64,000 nt of DNA from contig CAKSLQ010000002.1 in NCBI GenBank assembly GCA_934467415.1, forward strand, positions 62,001 to 126,000, read 5' to 3'. Numbering within the stretch: position 1 is the first letter of the stretch; every line of letters starts with the position of its first letter. This document shows positions 1 to 8,052 of this stretch, one piece after another. Under the pieces are notes generated by a model. It was not told the DNA's origin. It was given only the letters and a program-made list of their open reading frames with translations, and did not search any database. A program made the translations under genes and the position numbers. This stretch comes from an uncultured Eubacteriales bacterium (GTDB taxonomy: Bacteria; Bacillota; Clostridia; Oscillospirales; CAG-272).

Positions 1-3000
1 CTTCGACGACCTGCGGGTGAACCTTATCCTCGGAGCCGACCTTCTCCCAGTCGTAGTCCGGGCGGCAGATCACCTGCGGCTCACCGCTGATGCGCCACGG
101 CTTGTCGAACTTGGCGATGTTGATGGTCTGATAGAAGTTGACGTTCTCCGTGCCGCTGGTCTCGCGACCGACTTCGCTGATGAACATGATGTACTTCTGG
201 TTATTGATATTGATGACCGAGCAGCCGCCACACAGCTCATTCACGTTGAAGTCGCTGTCCGGGAACTCGATCTTCTGCGGGACATTCGGCTCGCCGGTCA
301 GAGGATTGCCCCAGCGGCCGAGCAGATTGTCGCCGTCCAGGCACTTGATGACATACGCGCGCTGGCCGCCGAAGCCGCCGCCCGTCTCCTTGCCGTCGCC
401 GCTGTCACTGCCGAGGAAGCAGTACCAGCCTGCGTCCGCCTCGCCGACATCCGCTGCGCTGAAGTAGTGGATCTCGGGCGACCAAAGGTTCTTCGACCAC
501 TCCTTGCCCGCCTCGGGGGTGTAGATCACCGTGCCGGGGGTGGTGGCAAGGTCGCCGATGTTGGCCGCCTTGTAGATGGCCAGTCTGGTGCCTGCGGTTG
601 CAATGTAGTAGTAGAAGCCGTCATGGAAGAACAGCCACGGGTCTGCGCCGTTGGAACGGATCGGATTCTGGAAGCTCATCGTGCCGGTGACTTCCGCATT
701 GAGGTCCACATGGCTGCCGGTGGAGAGCGCGCTCGTCATCGTCGAGTTTGCAAGCACCGCCGTACCGGTGAACGCCGTCAGGTGCGAGAAGTTGCCGTCC
801 GTGACGCGGACATTGTAGCTGCCCGCGTAGCTGCCGAGCGTGGGATTGGTCGCCACGGCGATCGCGGTGTTGTACTTGCCGCCGTTCAGCGTGAGCGCAA
901 CGTCACCGCTGACAGCCTGCCCTTCCGCCGTAATGTCAAATGCATAGACACCGGCAAGGAACTCGCCGCCGTCAATCACAGCGTCGATTCTGCCCTTGTG
1001 GTCGCCTGCGGAGGCAAGCACGAGCTTTTCCTTGAATGTGCCGCCCTCAATCTTGAGTTTGGTGTCAAACTCGCTGTAACCCGTACCCGACGAACCGCCG
1101 CGTACACGCTGCCATGTGCCGCTCTTGATGGTGAGATCGGCGCCGTGCGCCTTCTCCGCATCGGTCGGCATAACGCCGGTGTTGGTGCCGCCCATGATGC
1201 TGGCCACCGTGGCGACTGCGCCGCCCGTGGTGCATTCCAGCCCGTCGCCGAAGACGACGGTATTCAGCATGCAGTAGAACCCGACATACGCCTTCTGCGT
1301 CTCGATCCTGAGGTTTTCAAACAAGGTCTCGCCGCCGCAGTAGTAGTTGGCCTTCAGCACGAGCTTTGCGCCGCTCTTTCTGTAGTCCACGCCGTCATAA
1401 ACCGAGGTGACGGTGATTTTCTTGGTGTGATACAGTCCGGAGAGCGCCGTATCCAGCGTATACTCGCCGCTGATGACAAGGATACCGCCGTTTTTCAGCG
1501 ACTCGTAAGCCTCTGTGATGCTGCCGCAGGCCGTTGCCGCGCTCGAACCGCTGCCCGTGCCGCCGTCCTTCAGATAGCAGACCTTTTCGCCGCCGATCGT
1601 AAAGAGGGATGCCGCGCTGCCGAGAATGCCGGCGTCTACCTTCGTCTCGTCCAGCGTCAGGCTGCCGCGGACGTTCTCGCCCGCGACCTCAAATGCGCCG
1701 ATCTTGCCGCCGTAGAGGACAAGCTCCAGGCGCTTTGCAACATTGTTCAGAACGACCTTGCCGATCTCGCCGTCGGTCATGGTCAGGACGAAGCCGTCCA
1801 GCTTTGCATCGGTGGTCTTGACCGTGCCGATCCTGCCGCTTGCAATCTCGATGCGTGCGATGGACGAACCGCCGGTGACGGTATCGACCGATGCGCCCGC
1901 CACAAGCAGCGTGAGGTCGCCGGTGGCCGTGACCTTGCCGAATGCGCCCGCATAAAGGTCAGCCGCGCCGACCACATCCGGCTTGCCGCCGATGTCGGCC
2001 GCCGCCGTAACGATGAGCTTGCCGTTTGCCGCATTCAGCACGGCGCCGCCCGCCTCGACGCGGACCGCGTCAAATGCGGTCTCACCCGCGAGGGTATATG
2101 CGCCGGTGATCGTCAGCTTCGCGTTGCCGCTGCTCTTCAGCGTAACCGCTGCGCTGTGCGCAGGCTCGGTGAAGTTGTCCAGCGTGATAGAATCGCAGAT
2201 GACGATGTTGCCGCCGGTCTTTGCCGCGACGGCAAAGGCGTCCGCAAAGGATGCCGCCGTGCGCTCGCTCATGCCGTCGCCGGTGCCGTTTGCCGATGCA
2301 TAGACACTCGTCTTGTTCTCGACAACGTCAAAGGATGCGCCGAGCACTGCGATCTCGTCCGGCGTATAGTAATGGCCGTCATAGACCAGCGTCTTCTTCA
2401 GATTTGCCTTCTTTGCCATCGTGGCGATGGTATCGTTCTCATACCGGACGCCGCCCGAAACGATCTTGGCGCCCGCGATGGTGACGGTGGCCGCACCGAC
2501 GACATTGTTGATGTCAAGATTCTGAATCGTGCCGCCCGTGAGCGTGACCTCGGCATTGCCCTCCAGTCTGCGCGTGACGTCGCCGCCGGTGCAGAGCTTG
2601 TTGATCTCGCCGCCGGACACCGTGATGACGGTGTTTTTGCCGATCTGGCTGGACAGCGGACCGCCGAGCAGCGTGTCGATCTTGCCGCCCGCGATGTCGA
2701 TGTAGGTGGTGTTGTCATAGGCAACGCCCTTCTGACCGGTACCCTTTTGGCGCGAGCCGCCCGCGACGACATAGAATTCGCCGCTCTTGATCGTGATGTG
2801 GGCGTCCAGCGTAGTGTCCGCCGTGTCGGCCGGGCTCTGGTAGCCGCCAATGACGTAAACGCCCTTCGACGAGCCCGCCTCATTGGCTGCCGTATGGATC
2901 GTCACGCCCTCACCGAAGGTGATGGCATTGAAGTTGGCGATCACGACAAGCGAGTAGGTGCAGTCGATGGTGATGTTCTTAAAGGTGGTGTCGCCGCTCA

Positions 3001-3373
3001 GGACATAGCGGAGCGTGGATGCAAAGACCAGCTTTGCGCCCTGTGCGCCGTAGTCCGTTGTATCGTCCTTCGTCGTGATGGTGAACGGCTCGTCATGCAC
3101 AAGCTCGGTTACCGTCTTCGGAAAGTGATATTCATTCGTAACGACGATCGTACCGCCCGTGCGCCGTGCGAGGTTGCAGGCACGGGTAAAGGTTTTGACC
3201 GCCGCGTCTGCGCTTCTGCCGCTGTTTGCGTCAACGCCGGTCTCGGAATTGACGTAATAATAGATTGTCTCGTCCTCCGCTGCGCCGCAAATCAGCGCAA
3301 ACGAAAAGAGGGTGCAGACAGCCAGCAGAACCGCCAGCAGGTAAATACCGCTTCTTTTGGTGAAATTACCCAT
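1..3373 (-). CDS. Secreted beta-helix repeat protein with C-terminal GH43 domain (3' end missing)
   Basis: The gene runs off the left edge, so about 1124 residues are visible. The start is the ATG at 3373 behind GGAGG. Residues 1-31 look like a signal peptide (KRS then a hydrophobic stretch, possible cut after CGA). Three similar modules follow, starting near residues 35, 350 and 593. Each opens with an aromatic-rich strand and a G-x-G/D-x-x-S turn, then a helix and GG-x-I-V-I, as in secreted parallel beta-helix proteins; the remainder is rich in GG-E/K-I turns. From about residue 905 the sequence changes to a five-bladed GH43 glycosidase pattern: GADPWLF (candidate catalytic base Asp), FYYYIA, and WSPEIHYF near residue 964. 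The last visible residues HPQVVE resemble the motif carrying the general acid. It probably acts outside the cell on plant or host polysaccharide; the substrate cannot be told. Wall anchor and remaining domain lie outside the window. Confidence 0.8.
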   Translation of the reverse strand, partial: MGNFTKRSGIYLLAVLLAVCTLFSFALICGAAEDETIYYYVNSETGVDANSGRSADAAVKTFTRACNLARRTGGTIVVTNEYHFPKTVTELVHDEPFTITTKDDTTDYGAQGAKLVFASTLRYVLSGDTTFKNITIDCTYSLVVIANFNAITFGEGVTIHTAANEAGSSKGVYVIGGYQSPADTADTTLDAHITIKSGEFYVVAGGSRQKGTGQKGVAYDNTTYIDIAGGKIDTLLGGPLSSQIGKNTVITVSGGEINKLCTGGDVTRRLEGNAEVTLTGGTIQNLDINNVVGAATVTIAGAKIVSGGVRYENDTIATMAKKANLKKTLVYDGHYYTPDEIAVLGASFDVVENKTSVYASANGTGDGMSERTAASFADAFAVAAKTGGNIVICDSITLDNFTEPAHSAAVTLKSSGNAKLTITGAYTLAGETAFDAVRVEAGGAVLNAANGKLIVTAAADIGGKPDVVGAADLYAGAFGKVTATGDLTLLVAGASVDTVTGGSSIARIEIASGRIGTVKTTDAKLDGFVLTMTDGEIGKVVLNNVAKRLELVLYGGKIGAFEVAGENVRGSLTLDETKVDAGILGSAASLFTIGGEKVCYLKDGGTGSGSSAATACGSITEAYESLKNGGILVISGEYTLDTALSGLYHTKKITVTSVYDGVDYRKSGAKLVLKANYYCGGETLFENLRIETQKAYVGFYCMLNTVVFGDGLECTTGGAVATVASIMGGTNTGVMPTDAEKAHGADLTIKSGTWQRVRGGSSGTGYSEFDTKLKIEGGTFKEKLVLASAGDHKGRIDAVIDGGEFLAGVYAFDITAEGQAVSGDVALTLNGGKYNTAIAVATNPTLGSYAGSYNVRVTDGNFSHLTAFTGTAVLANSTMTSALSTGSHVDLNAEVTGTMSFQNPIRSNGADPWLFFHDGFYYYIATAGTRLAIYKAANIGDLATTPGTVIYTPEAGKEWSKNLWSPEIHYFSAADVGEADAGWYCFLGSDSGDGKETGGGFGGQRAYVIKCLDGDNLLGRWGNPLTGEPNVPQKIEFPDSDFNVNELCGGCSVININNQKYIMFISEVGRETSGTENVNFYQTINIAKFDKPWRISGEPQVICRPDYDWEKVGSEDKVHPQVVE

Positions 3374-3405
3374 AATCGTTCCTCCGTTTCTGATTCTTCA
3401 TATTC

Positions 3406-3434
3406 AATATACCACATCCCGCCCCGCATTCCAA
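3406..3434 (-). promoter_or_regulatory. Promoter of the beta-helix/GH43 gene
   Basis: On the minus strand TTGGAA (3434-3429) is followed after 17 bases by TATATT (3411-3406). Transcription would start about 25 bases before the ATG at 3373. Confidence 0.6.
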
Positions 3435-3482
3435 TGCAAAAATGCAAAATTATTTTTTCGATTTTCGTACAACTTCCCGGGC

Positions 3483-3511
3483 TTGCGTTTCGGGCAGAAA
3501 AGGCGTATAAT
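3483..3511 (+). promoter_or_regulatory. Promoter of queT
   Basis: TTGCGT (3483-3488), a 17-base spacer and a perfect TATAAT (3506-3511). The expected start of transcription, about 3518, is the first base of the riboswitch stem. Confidence 0.75.
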
Positions 3512-3517
3512 ATTCCC

Positions 3518-3558
3518 GGTGAGTTCGAGGCCCTCCTCACCTAAAACAAAACCAGGAG
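3518..3558 (+). promoter_or_regulatory. Candidate preQ1-I riboswitch in front of queT
   Basis: A 6-bp stem GGTGAG (3518-3523) / CTCACC (3536-3541) closes a 12-base loop starting TTCGAGG. It is followed by an A-rich tail (3542-3551) and CC, which can pair with the GG in the loop to form the H-type pseudoknot of preQ1 class I. The tail runs straight into the ribosome binding site AGGAG (3554-3558), as in translational preQ1 switches. The downstream gene is a QueT transporter, the usual partner of this riboswitch. The fold was judged by eye. Confidence 0.72.
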
Positions 3559-3568
3559 ATGAATTTTC

Positions 3569-4051
3569 ATGAATCGCAATCTTCGTTTTCTCTGCCGCGG
3601 CGCGCTTGTCGCCGCACTCTATGTGGCGCTCACATGGCTGTGCGCCCTCGTCGGTCTGGACAAGGGTGTCATCCAGATGCGCCTGTCCGAGGCGCTCTGT
3701 GTGCTGCCCGCCTTCACCGGCGCTGCCGTACCCGGGCTGTTTGTCGGCTGTCTGCTTGCCAACCTGCTCACGGGCAGCGCGCTGCCCGACATCATTTTCG
3801 GCAGTCTGGCCACGCTCATCGGCGCGCTCGGCGCGTATTTTCTGCGCAGGCGCAAGTGGCTCGTGCCGCTGCCGACCGTGCTGGCCAACACGCTCATCAT
3901 TCCGTTCGTCCTGCGCTTTGCCTACGGTGCGGAGGGGTCGATCCCCTATTTCATGCTCACCGTCGGCGCGGGCGAGGTCATTTCGGCCTACATCTGCGGG
4001 ATGCTGCTCTATGCCGCGCTCGAGCGGCGGGCGGCAAATCTGTTCAAATAA
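3569..4051 (+). CDS. queT: QueT family queuosine-precursor transporter
   Basis: A 160-residue integral membrane protein with about five hydrophobic segments. It carries the family signature VIQMRLSEAL (residues 34-43) and a basic LRRRKW loop in the middle. QueT proteins import queuosine precursors such as preQ1, probably as the substrate-binding component of an ECF-type transporter. The ATG at 3569 is preceded by AGGAG embedded in the preQ1-type leader, so translation is probably switched off when precursor is plentiful. It stands alone between the GH43 gene, which is divergent, and the AraC gene, which has its own promoter. No other queuosine gene is nearby. Confidence 0.88.
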   Translation: MNRNLRFLCRGALVAALYVALTWLCALVGLDKGVIQMRLSEALCVLPAFTGAAVPGLFVGCLLANLLTGSALPDIIFGSLATLIGALGAYFLRRRKWLVPLPTVLANTLIIPFVLRFAYGAEGSIPYFMLTVGAGEVISAYICGMLLYAALERRAANLFK

Positions 4052-4090
4052 TCCGCCTGTACATTTTTGCGCGGTGCGAATAATCGGGGA

Positions 4091-4119
4091 TTGACACGCC
4101 TGTCCGCACACTGTATAAT
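4091..4119 (+). promoter_or_regulatory. Consensus promoter of the AraC regulator
   Basis: Perfect TTGACA (4091-4096), a 17-base spacer and perfect TATAAT (4114-4119). An exact consensus promoter for a regulator suggests strong expression unless repressed; no clear operator palindrome is visible apart from A/T-rich sequence downstream. Confidence 0.85.
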
Positions 4120-4152
4120 ACAGATAGTGTATAAAAAATACGGGAGGCATCT

Positions 4153-5034
4153 ATGGAACCGATTCTGCGCAATACAGGCCGCATTTTCTATCTCGGCGGC
4201 CCGAACTATGCGGAAAACGACTTCTTTTTCATCGAGAGCATGGGGGACAACCTGCCCTCTCCCGCCTATACATTCAACCGCGAGCGCAAGAAGAACGACA
4301 CAAAAAGCATCTACGTCTTCGAGCATGTCATCAGCGGAAAGGGCTATATTGAATGCGGCGGGCGTCACTATGACGTCAAAGCGGGCGATTTCTACTTTCT
4401 CAACCGCCTCTATTCGCACAACTACTGGTCGGACAAGGACGACCCCTATCACAAGATCTGGATCAACGCGGGCGGCCGTCTGCTGGACGGCGTGGTCAAT
4501 GCCTGCGGCTTCACCGACGGCGCGGTGGTCGTGCCCGACTCGGACACGATGCACTATTTCGAGGAGCTGCGCGAGACGCTGTCGGACGTCAATCCCGAGA
4601 ACGCGGCCGAGCGCATCCGCACCAGCGAGGGCATCCTCTGCCAGATGCTGCTGACCGCGCGGGACGAGCTGTACCGGCATCAGCGCGCCGAGGTCAGCAC
4701 CGCCGAGCGCATCAAGGACTTCATCGACTCGGGGCTGAGCTACGACATGACGCTGGACGACATCGTGCGGCACTTCTATCTGAACAAATCCTACATTATC
4801 AGCATTTTCAGCGGAAAATACGGCTACACGCCGAAGCAGTACATTCTCGACCGCAAGATGCAGGCGGCGCGTACCATGCTGGAGGAGGATTACGACACGA
4901 TTGCCGAGATCGCGGACACGCTGCATTTTTCCTCGTCGCAGCACTTCTCGGCATCCTTCAAGAAGAGCACCGGCGTCTCGCCGGACGCCTATCGCAAGGC
5001 CTTCCGCAAGAAGCAGCAAGCGGCGGCAAACTGA
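4153..5034 (+). CDS. AraC family transcriptional regulator
   Basis: A 293-residue protein with a cupin-like N-terminal sensor half, including GKGYIECGGRHYDVKAGDFY near residues 62-81. The C-terminal half (about residues 188-286) is an AraC/XylS double helix-turn-helix, with MTLDDIVRHFYLNKSYI as first helix-turn-helix and TIAEIADTLHFSSSQHFS as second, then the family tail F-K-x-x-x-G-x-S-P. This layout is typical of sugar-responsive AraC activators in gut Firmicutes. GGAGG precedes the ATG by a few bases. It has its own promoter and terminator, so it is monocistronic. The target is unknown; the nearby GH43 gene is a possible but unproven candidate. Confidence 0.92.
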   Translation: MEPILRNTGRIFYLGGPNYAENDFFFIESMGDNLPSPAYTFNRERKKNDTKSIYVFEHVISGKGYIECGGRHYDVKAGDFYFLNRLYSHNYWSDKDDPYHKIWINAGGRLLDGVVNACGFTDGAVVVPDSDTMHYFEELRETLSDVNPENAAERIRTSEGILCQMLLTARDELYRHQRAEVSTAERIKDFIDSGLSYDMTLDDIVRHFYLNKSYIISIFSGKYGYTPKQYILDRKMQAARTMLEEDYDTIAEIADTLHFSSSQHFSASFKKSTGVSPDAYRKAFRKKQQAAAN

Positions 5035-5040
5035 ATGGGC

Positions 5041-5075
5041 AAAGGCATACGTTTTTTGCAGCGTATGCCTTTTTT
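5041..5075 (+). terminator. Intrinsic terminator after the AraC gene
   Basis: Perfect stem GGCATACG (5044-5051) / CGTATGCC (5062-5069) followed by six T. Confidence 0.9.
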
Positions 5076-5143
5076 GCAATTTTTTCGAATTTACTGCAAT
5101 AAAATGCGCTTCTCGTGCATTTACAAGACGAAAGGGGTGAGAC

Positions 5144-5728
5144 ATGTTGATCTTTTCTTCCGAAAAAACGGAACGTCAGGAGGCGGAAAATGCGCTGCTG
5201 GACGCGCTGCTCGAGCGGATCGCCAACGGCGACACCGCGGCGCTCGAAGCACTGTATCGCCGCACGCAAACCGCCGTCTACGGTTTCGCCCTTTCTGTTT
5301 TGAAGAACGCACACGATGCCGAAGACGTGCTGCACGACTGCTATGTCGCCGTGTGGGACGGCGCCGCGCAGTACCGCTCGCAACGCAAGCCCATGGCATG
5401 GCTGATCACAATCGCAAAAAACCTGTGTCTCGGGCAGCTGCGCGCGCAGCGCAAAACGACGGAAATGCCGGAGGAGCTTCCGTTTTTATCCGCGGATGCC
5501 GCCGGTATATCCGTCGAGGATCGCACCGTACTGTCGGCCTGTATGCAGCGGCTGTCCGACGGAGAACGGCAAATCGTGACGCTGCACGCCGTAGCCGGCT
5601 TCAAGCATCGGGAAATTGCGGCAATTCTGCATATGCCGCTGGCCACCGTTCTCTCAAAATACAATCGCGCCATCAGAAAACTGAAACAGTATTTGCAGGC
5701 AGGAGGTGTCATTCATGACAGAGCATGA
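5144..5728 (+). CDS. ECF-type RNA polymerase sigma factor
   Basis: A 194-residue sigma-70 family protein. Region 2 lies at about residues 22-90 (LYRRTQTAVYGFALSVLKNA, then DAEDVLHDCYVAVW). Region 4 lies at about 128-183 (LSDGERQIVTLHAVAGFKHREIA, with helix-turn-helix IAAILHMPLATVLSKYNRAI). It lacks regions 1 and 3, as ECF factors do. An AAGGGGTGA ribosome site precedes the ATG. Its last codons overlap the start of the RsgI-like anti-sigma gene, so the two are translationally coupled and almost certainly form a sigma/anti-sigma pair. Which genes it transcribes is not visible from the window. Confidence 0.92.
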   Translation: MLIFSSEKTERQEAENALLDALLERIANGDTAALEALYRRTQTAVYGFALSVLKNAHDAEDVLHDCYVAVWDGAAQYRSQRKPMAWLITIAKNLCLGQLRAQRKTTEMPEELPFLSADAAGISVEDRTVLSACMQRLSDGERQIVTLHAVAGFKHREIAAILHMPLATVLSKYNRAIRKLKQYLQAGGVIHDRA

Positions 5729-6944
5729 AATCAACAAAAAACTGCGGAGCGCCTATGCGCACGCCACGCCGGATGTTTTGTCCGCCGTGCTTGCCGACTG
5801 CACGGAATCGAAAGGAAGTGTATGTATGACAACGACAAAAAAGACAAATCGCACTTTTGCGCGCTTCGCCGCGCTGGCCGCATGTCTGTGCATCATGGCA
5901 GGCTGCATTCTCGGCTATCTGCGGTATCAGATCAACTATGCCGTGGATGCCACGGTTTCGCTGGATGTCAATCCGAGCGTGGAAATCACAGTCAATCGGA
6001 AAGAGCGGGTGCTGCAGGTTACGCCGCTGAACGCAGACGGCGAGATCATCGTCGGCGATATGGACTTTCGCGGCAGCGACCTTCGGGTGGCCGTCAACGC
6101 GATCATCGGCTCCATGCTGCAAAACGGTTATCTGACCGAGCTTGCAAACTCTGTTCTCATCAGCGTTGACAACAGCGATACCGCGCGCGGCGCAGAGATG
6201 CAGGCACGCCTCACCGATGAAGTCAATCGTCTGCTGCAAACCGACACGTTCAGCGGCGCCGTGCTGAGCCAGACCGTTGCCAAAGACGATGCGCTGCGGC
6301 AGTTGGCGGAAGCCTACGGCATTACCGTCGGGAAAGCGCAGCTGATCCGTGAGATTCTGGTCGATGACGGGCGGCACACCTTCGGGGAGCTTACGTCCCT
6401 CTCCATCAACGAACTGAACCTGCTGCGGCAGGGCGCGCCCGCGGCGGAAACGCGGATCGAGACCATCGGCACCGCCAGCGAAAAAGCCTATATCGGCGCG
6501 GAAAAAGCCAAAGAAATCGCCTTTGCGCATGCCGGTACCGATGCGGCGGCGGTTCTGTCCTGCAAAGCCGAGCTGGATACGGAGGACGGCATCATGGTCT
6601 ATGATGTTGACTTTGAAACGGCGGGTTTTGCGTACGACTATGAAATCGACGCCGCGACCGGCAAGGTTCTGAAAGCCGAAAAAGAGATCAACGACGATAC
6701 GATCCCGGAGAAGCCGGCCGCCCCTGCCGCAAAAGCGATCAGCCAAAGCGAGGCAAAAGAGATCGCCTTTGCACATGCGGGCGTATCCGCCGTGCAGGTG
6801 ACCGATTTTGAAATCGAGATGGATACCGACGACGGGAAAACCGTTTATGAGCTGGACTTCCGGGTCGGCAGCACGGAATACGATTACGAGATCGACGCCG
6901 CGTCCGGCAAGATTCTGAAAGCCGAAAAAGAAATCGACGACTGA
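5715..6944 (+). CDS. RsgI-like membrane anti-sigma factor with two PepSY-like domains
   Basis: The ATG at 5715 is chosen because AGGAGG (5701-5706) stands eight bases before it; a GTG at 5706 lies inside that site. The 409-residue protein has a short cytoplasmic part containing HATPDVLSAVLADC. One transmembrane helix at about residues 48-70 follows, then the RsgI core VSLDVNPSVEITVNRKERVL. Two PepSY-like repeats close the chain, each with AKEIAFAHAG, an acidic segment, YDYEIDAA-T/S-GK and LKAEKEI. The first covers about residues 255-325 and the second about 335-409. In this family the cytoplasmic end holds the sigma factor and the outside domains sense wall or ligand signals. The gene overlaps the sigma gene by 14 bases and is followed by a strong terminator. 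Confidence 0.87.
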   Translation: MTEHEINKKLRSAYAHATPDVLSAVLADCTESKGSVCMTTTKKTNRTFARFAALAACLCIMAGCILGYLRYQINYAVDATVSLDVNPSVEITVNRKERVLQVTPLNADGEIIVGDMDFRGSDLRVAVNAIIGSMLQNGYLTELANSVLISVDNSDTARGAEMQARLTDEVNRLLQTDTFSGAVLSQTVAKDDALRQLAEAYGITVGKAQLIREILVDDGRHTFGELTSLSINELNLLRQGAPAAETRIETIGTASEKAYIGAEKAKEIAFAHAGTDAAAVLSCKAELDTEDGIMVYDVDFETAGFAYDYEIDAATGKVLKAEKEINDDTIPEKPAAPAAKAISQSEAKEIAFAHAGVSAVQVTDFEIEMDTDDGKTVYELDFRVGSTEYDYEIDAASGKILKAEKEIDD

Positions 6945-6960
6945 CATCCGTTTGCAGTCA

Positions 6961-6996
6961 CAAAAAGGTTCCGGCCTTTCGGTCGGAACCTTTTTG
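6961..6996. terminator. Bidirectional terminator between the anti-sigma and bile salt hydrolase genes
   Basis: Stem AAAAAGGTTCCG (6962-6973) / CGGAACCTTTTT (6984-6995). A and T runs on either side let it serve both converging genes. Confidence 0.9.
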
Positions 6997-7025
6997 TATT
7001 TTCAATCTCTTACATTATAATAATA

Positions 7026-8021
7026 TTATTCTCCGTTTCCGGATCGCCTGTTCTGATAGAGGATCTGCGGCTCGGTCACGGGCGCGAAGCGGACGAGCGC
7101 ACCGGCGTCGAGATCCTCCGCGTGCATATCCACCGCGCTGATGCGGGAGTTGTCATAGGTGGTGTAGTAGTAGATTCCGCGGTCCGCATTGCAGCAGGAG
7201 GTGTAGATCGTGATCTCATACTTCCCCGCCGCAACCTCGCAGCAGCCGCGCGGCTGATCCACCGCACCGAGGATGTGGAAGAACTGGCTCACGCTCGCAT
7301 TCTCGTCCTCGCCCGAGGCCGAATGTGCGCGCACAAAGGCCGCGCGGACAAAACGGGAGGCCGACGAGAGGTCGCCGGGCAGCCCCAGTGCGCCCATACC
7401 GCGGCTGTAGGTGCGCAGAGCGAGTGCATCCGAAAAGCGGTTCTCCGGCTGCTTCGGCGAGAGCTGCATATAGTCGTTCAGCCGGAACATCTGCACATCA
7501 AAGGGCGGATTGTTGGTGAGTACGCCCGCGGGATTGTCATAGACGTGCAGCCCCGCCGCCGTGGACTCCACCGTGATTGCCTCGTTTTTGTCCGCGATCA
7601 GCCAGTGCAGCTGTGCGGGGGGAAGCTTGTCCGAAAACGGCGTATGCGTGATCGTCGCCCCGGCCAGCAGCGTCCGCGCCTCGGCGACGCTTGCCGCGCT
7701 GCCGAGCAGCCACGGGATCAGCTCAAACTGCGCAATGTTTTCCCGTCCCGGCTGTACCGCCGTGTACATCGCGTTGCCGACGAAATTCAGCCCCGCCGCG
7801 CAAAGCCCCTTTTCGTTCATCGCATCGTAGTAGAGCGGATAGCCGTCCGCCACGTGCGCCATGCCGAGGATGGCGTAGTGCGTGTCCCGCCGCGCCGTAT
7901 GCCGGAAGTCGAACGGAAAAGCGCGCGGGGTGAGCACGATTTCGTCGCCGTAGGAAAACTCGTAGTCGAGCGTCCGCCCGAAGTAGAAGTCCCGGGTCTT
8001 ATACGTTGCAGCCGTACACAT
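7026..8021 (-). CDS. Choloylglycine (bile salt) hydrolase family protein
   Basis: A 331-residue Ntn hydrolase that cuts amide bonds, typically deconjugating glycine- or taurine-bound bile salts. Cys2 directly after the start Met would be the N-terminal nucleophile once Met is removed. The residues matching known active sites are Arg16 and Asp19 (GRTLDYE), Asn79 (AAGLNF), Asn171 (LTNNPPF) and Arg223 (LSSASRFVR). All positions expected for a working enzyme are present. No signal peptide is visible, so it is cytoplasmic. AAGGAG precedes the ATG. Only 31 bases separate it from the ferredoxin gene upstream, so the two are probably co-transcribed. Penicillin V acylases share the fold, and substrate choice cannot be fixed from sequence alone. 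Confidence 0.9.
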   Translation of the reverse strand: MCTAATYKTRDFYFGRTLDYEFSYGDEIVLTPRAFPFDFRHTARRDTHYAILGMAHVADGYPLYYDAMNEKGLCAAGLNFVGNAMYTAVQPGRENIAQFELIPWLLGSAASVAEARTLLAGATITHTPFSDKLPPAQLHWLIADKNEAITVESTAAGLHVYDNPAGVLTNNPPFDVQMFRLNDYMQLSPKQPENRFSDALALRTYSRGMGALGLPGDLSSASRFVRAAFVRAHSASGEDENASVSQFFHILGAVDQPRGCCEVAAGKYEITIYTSCCNADRGIYYYTTYDNSRISAVDMHAEDLDAGALVRFAPVTEPQILYQNRRSGNGE

Positions 8022-8052
8022 GGAATTATCTCCTTATCGTTTCGGTATCGTT

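Noticed and set aside
17..3544. A plus-strand open frame of 1175 codons
   Set aside because: It is the mirror of the beta-helix/GH43 gene. High GC in third positions leaves the antisense frame open; it has no ribosome site and its translation is low-complexity Arg/Ala/Val.
5709..6947. A minus-strand open frame of 412 codons opposite the anti-sigma gene
   Set aside because: The plus frame has RsgI and PepSY motifs and coupled translation; the minus frame has none.
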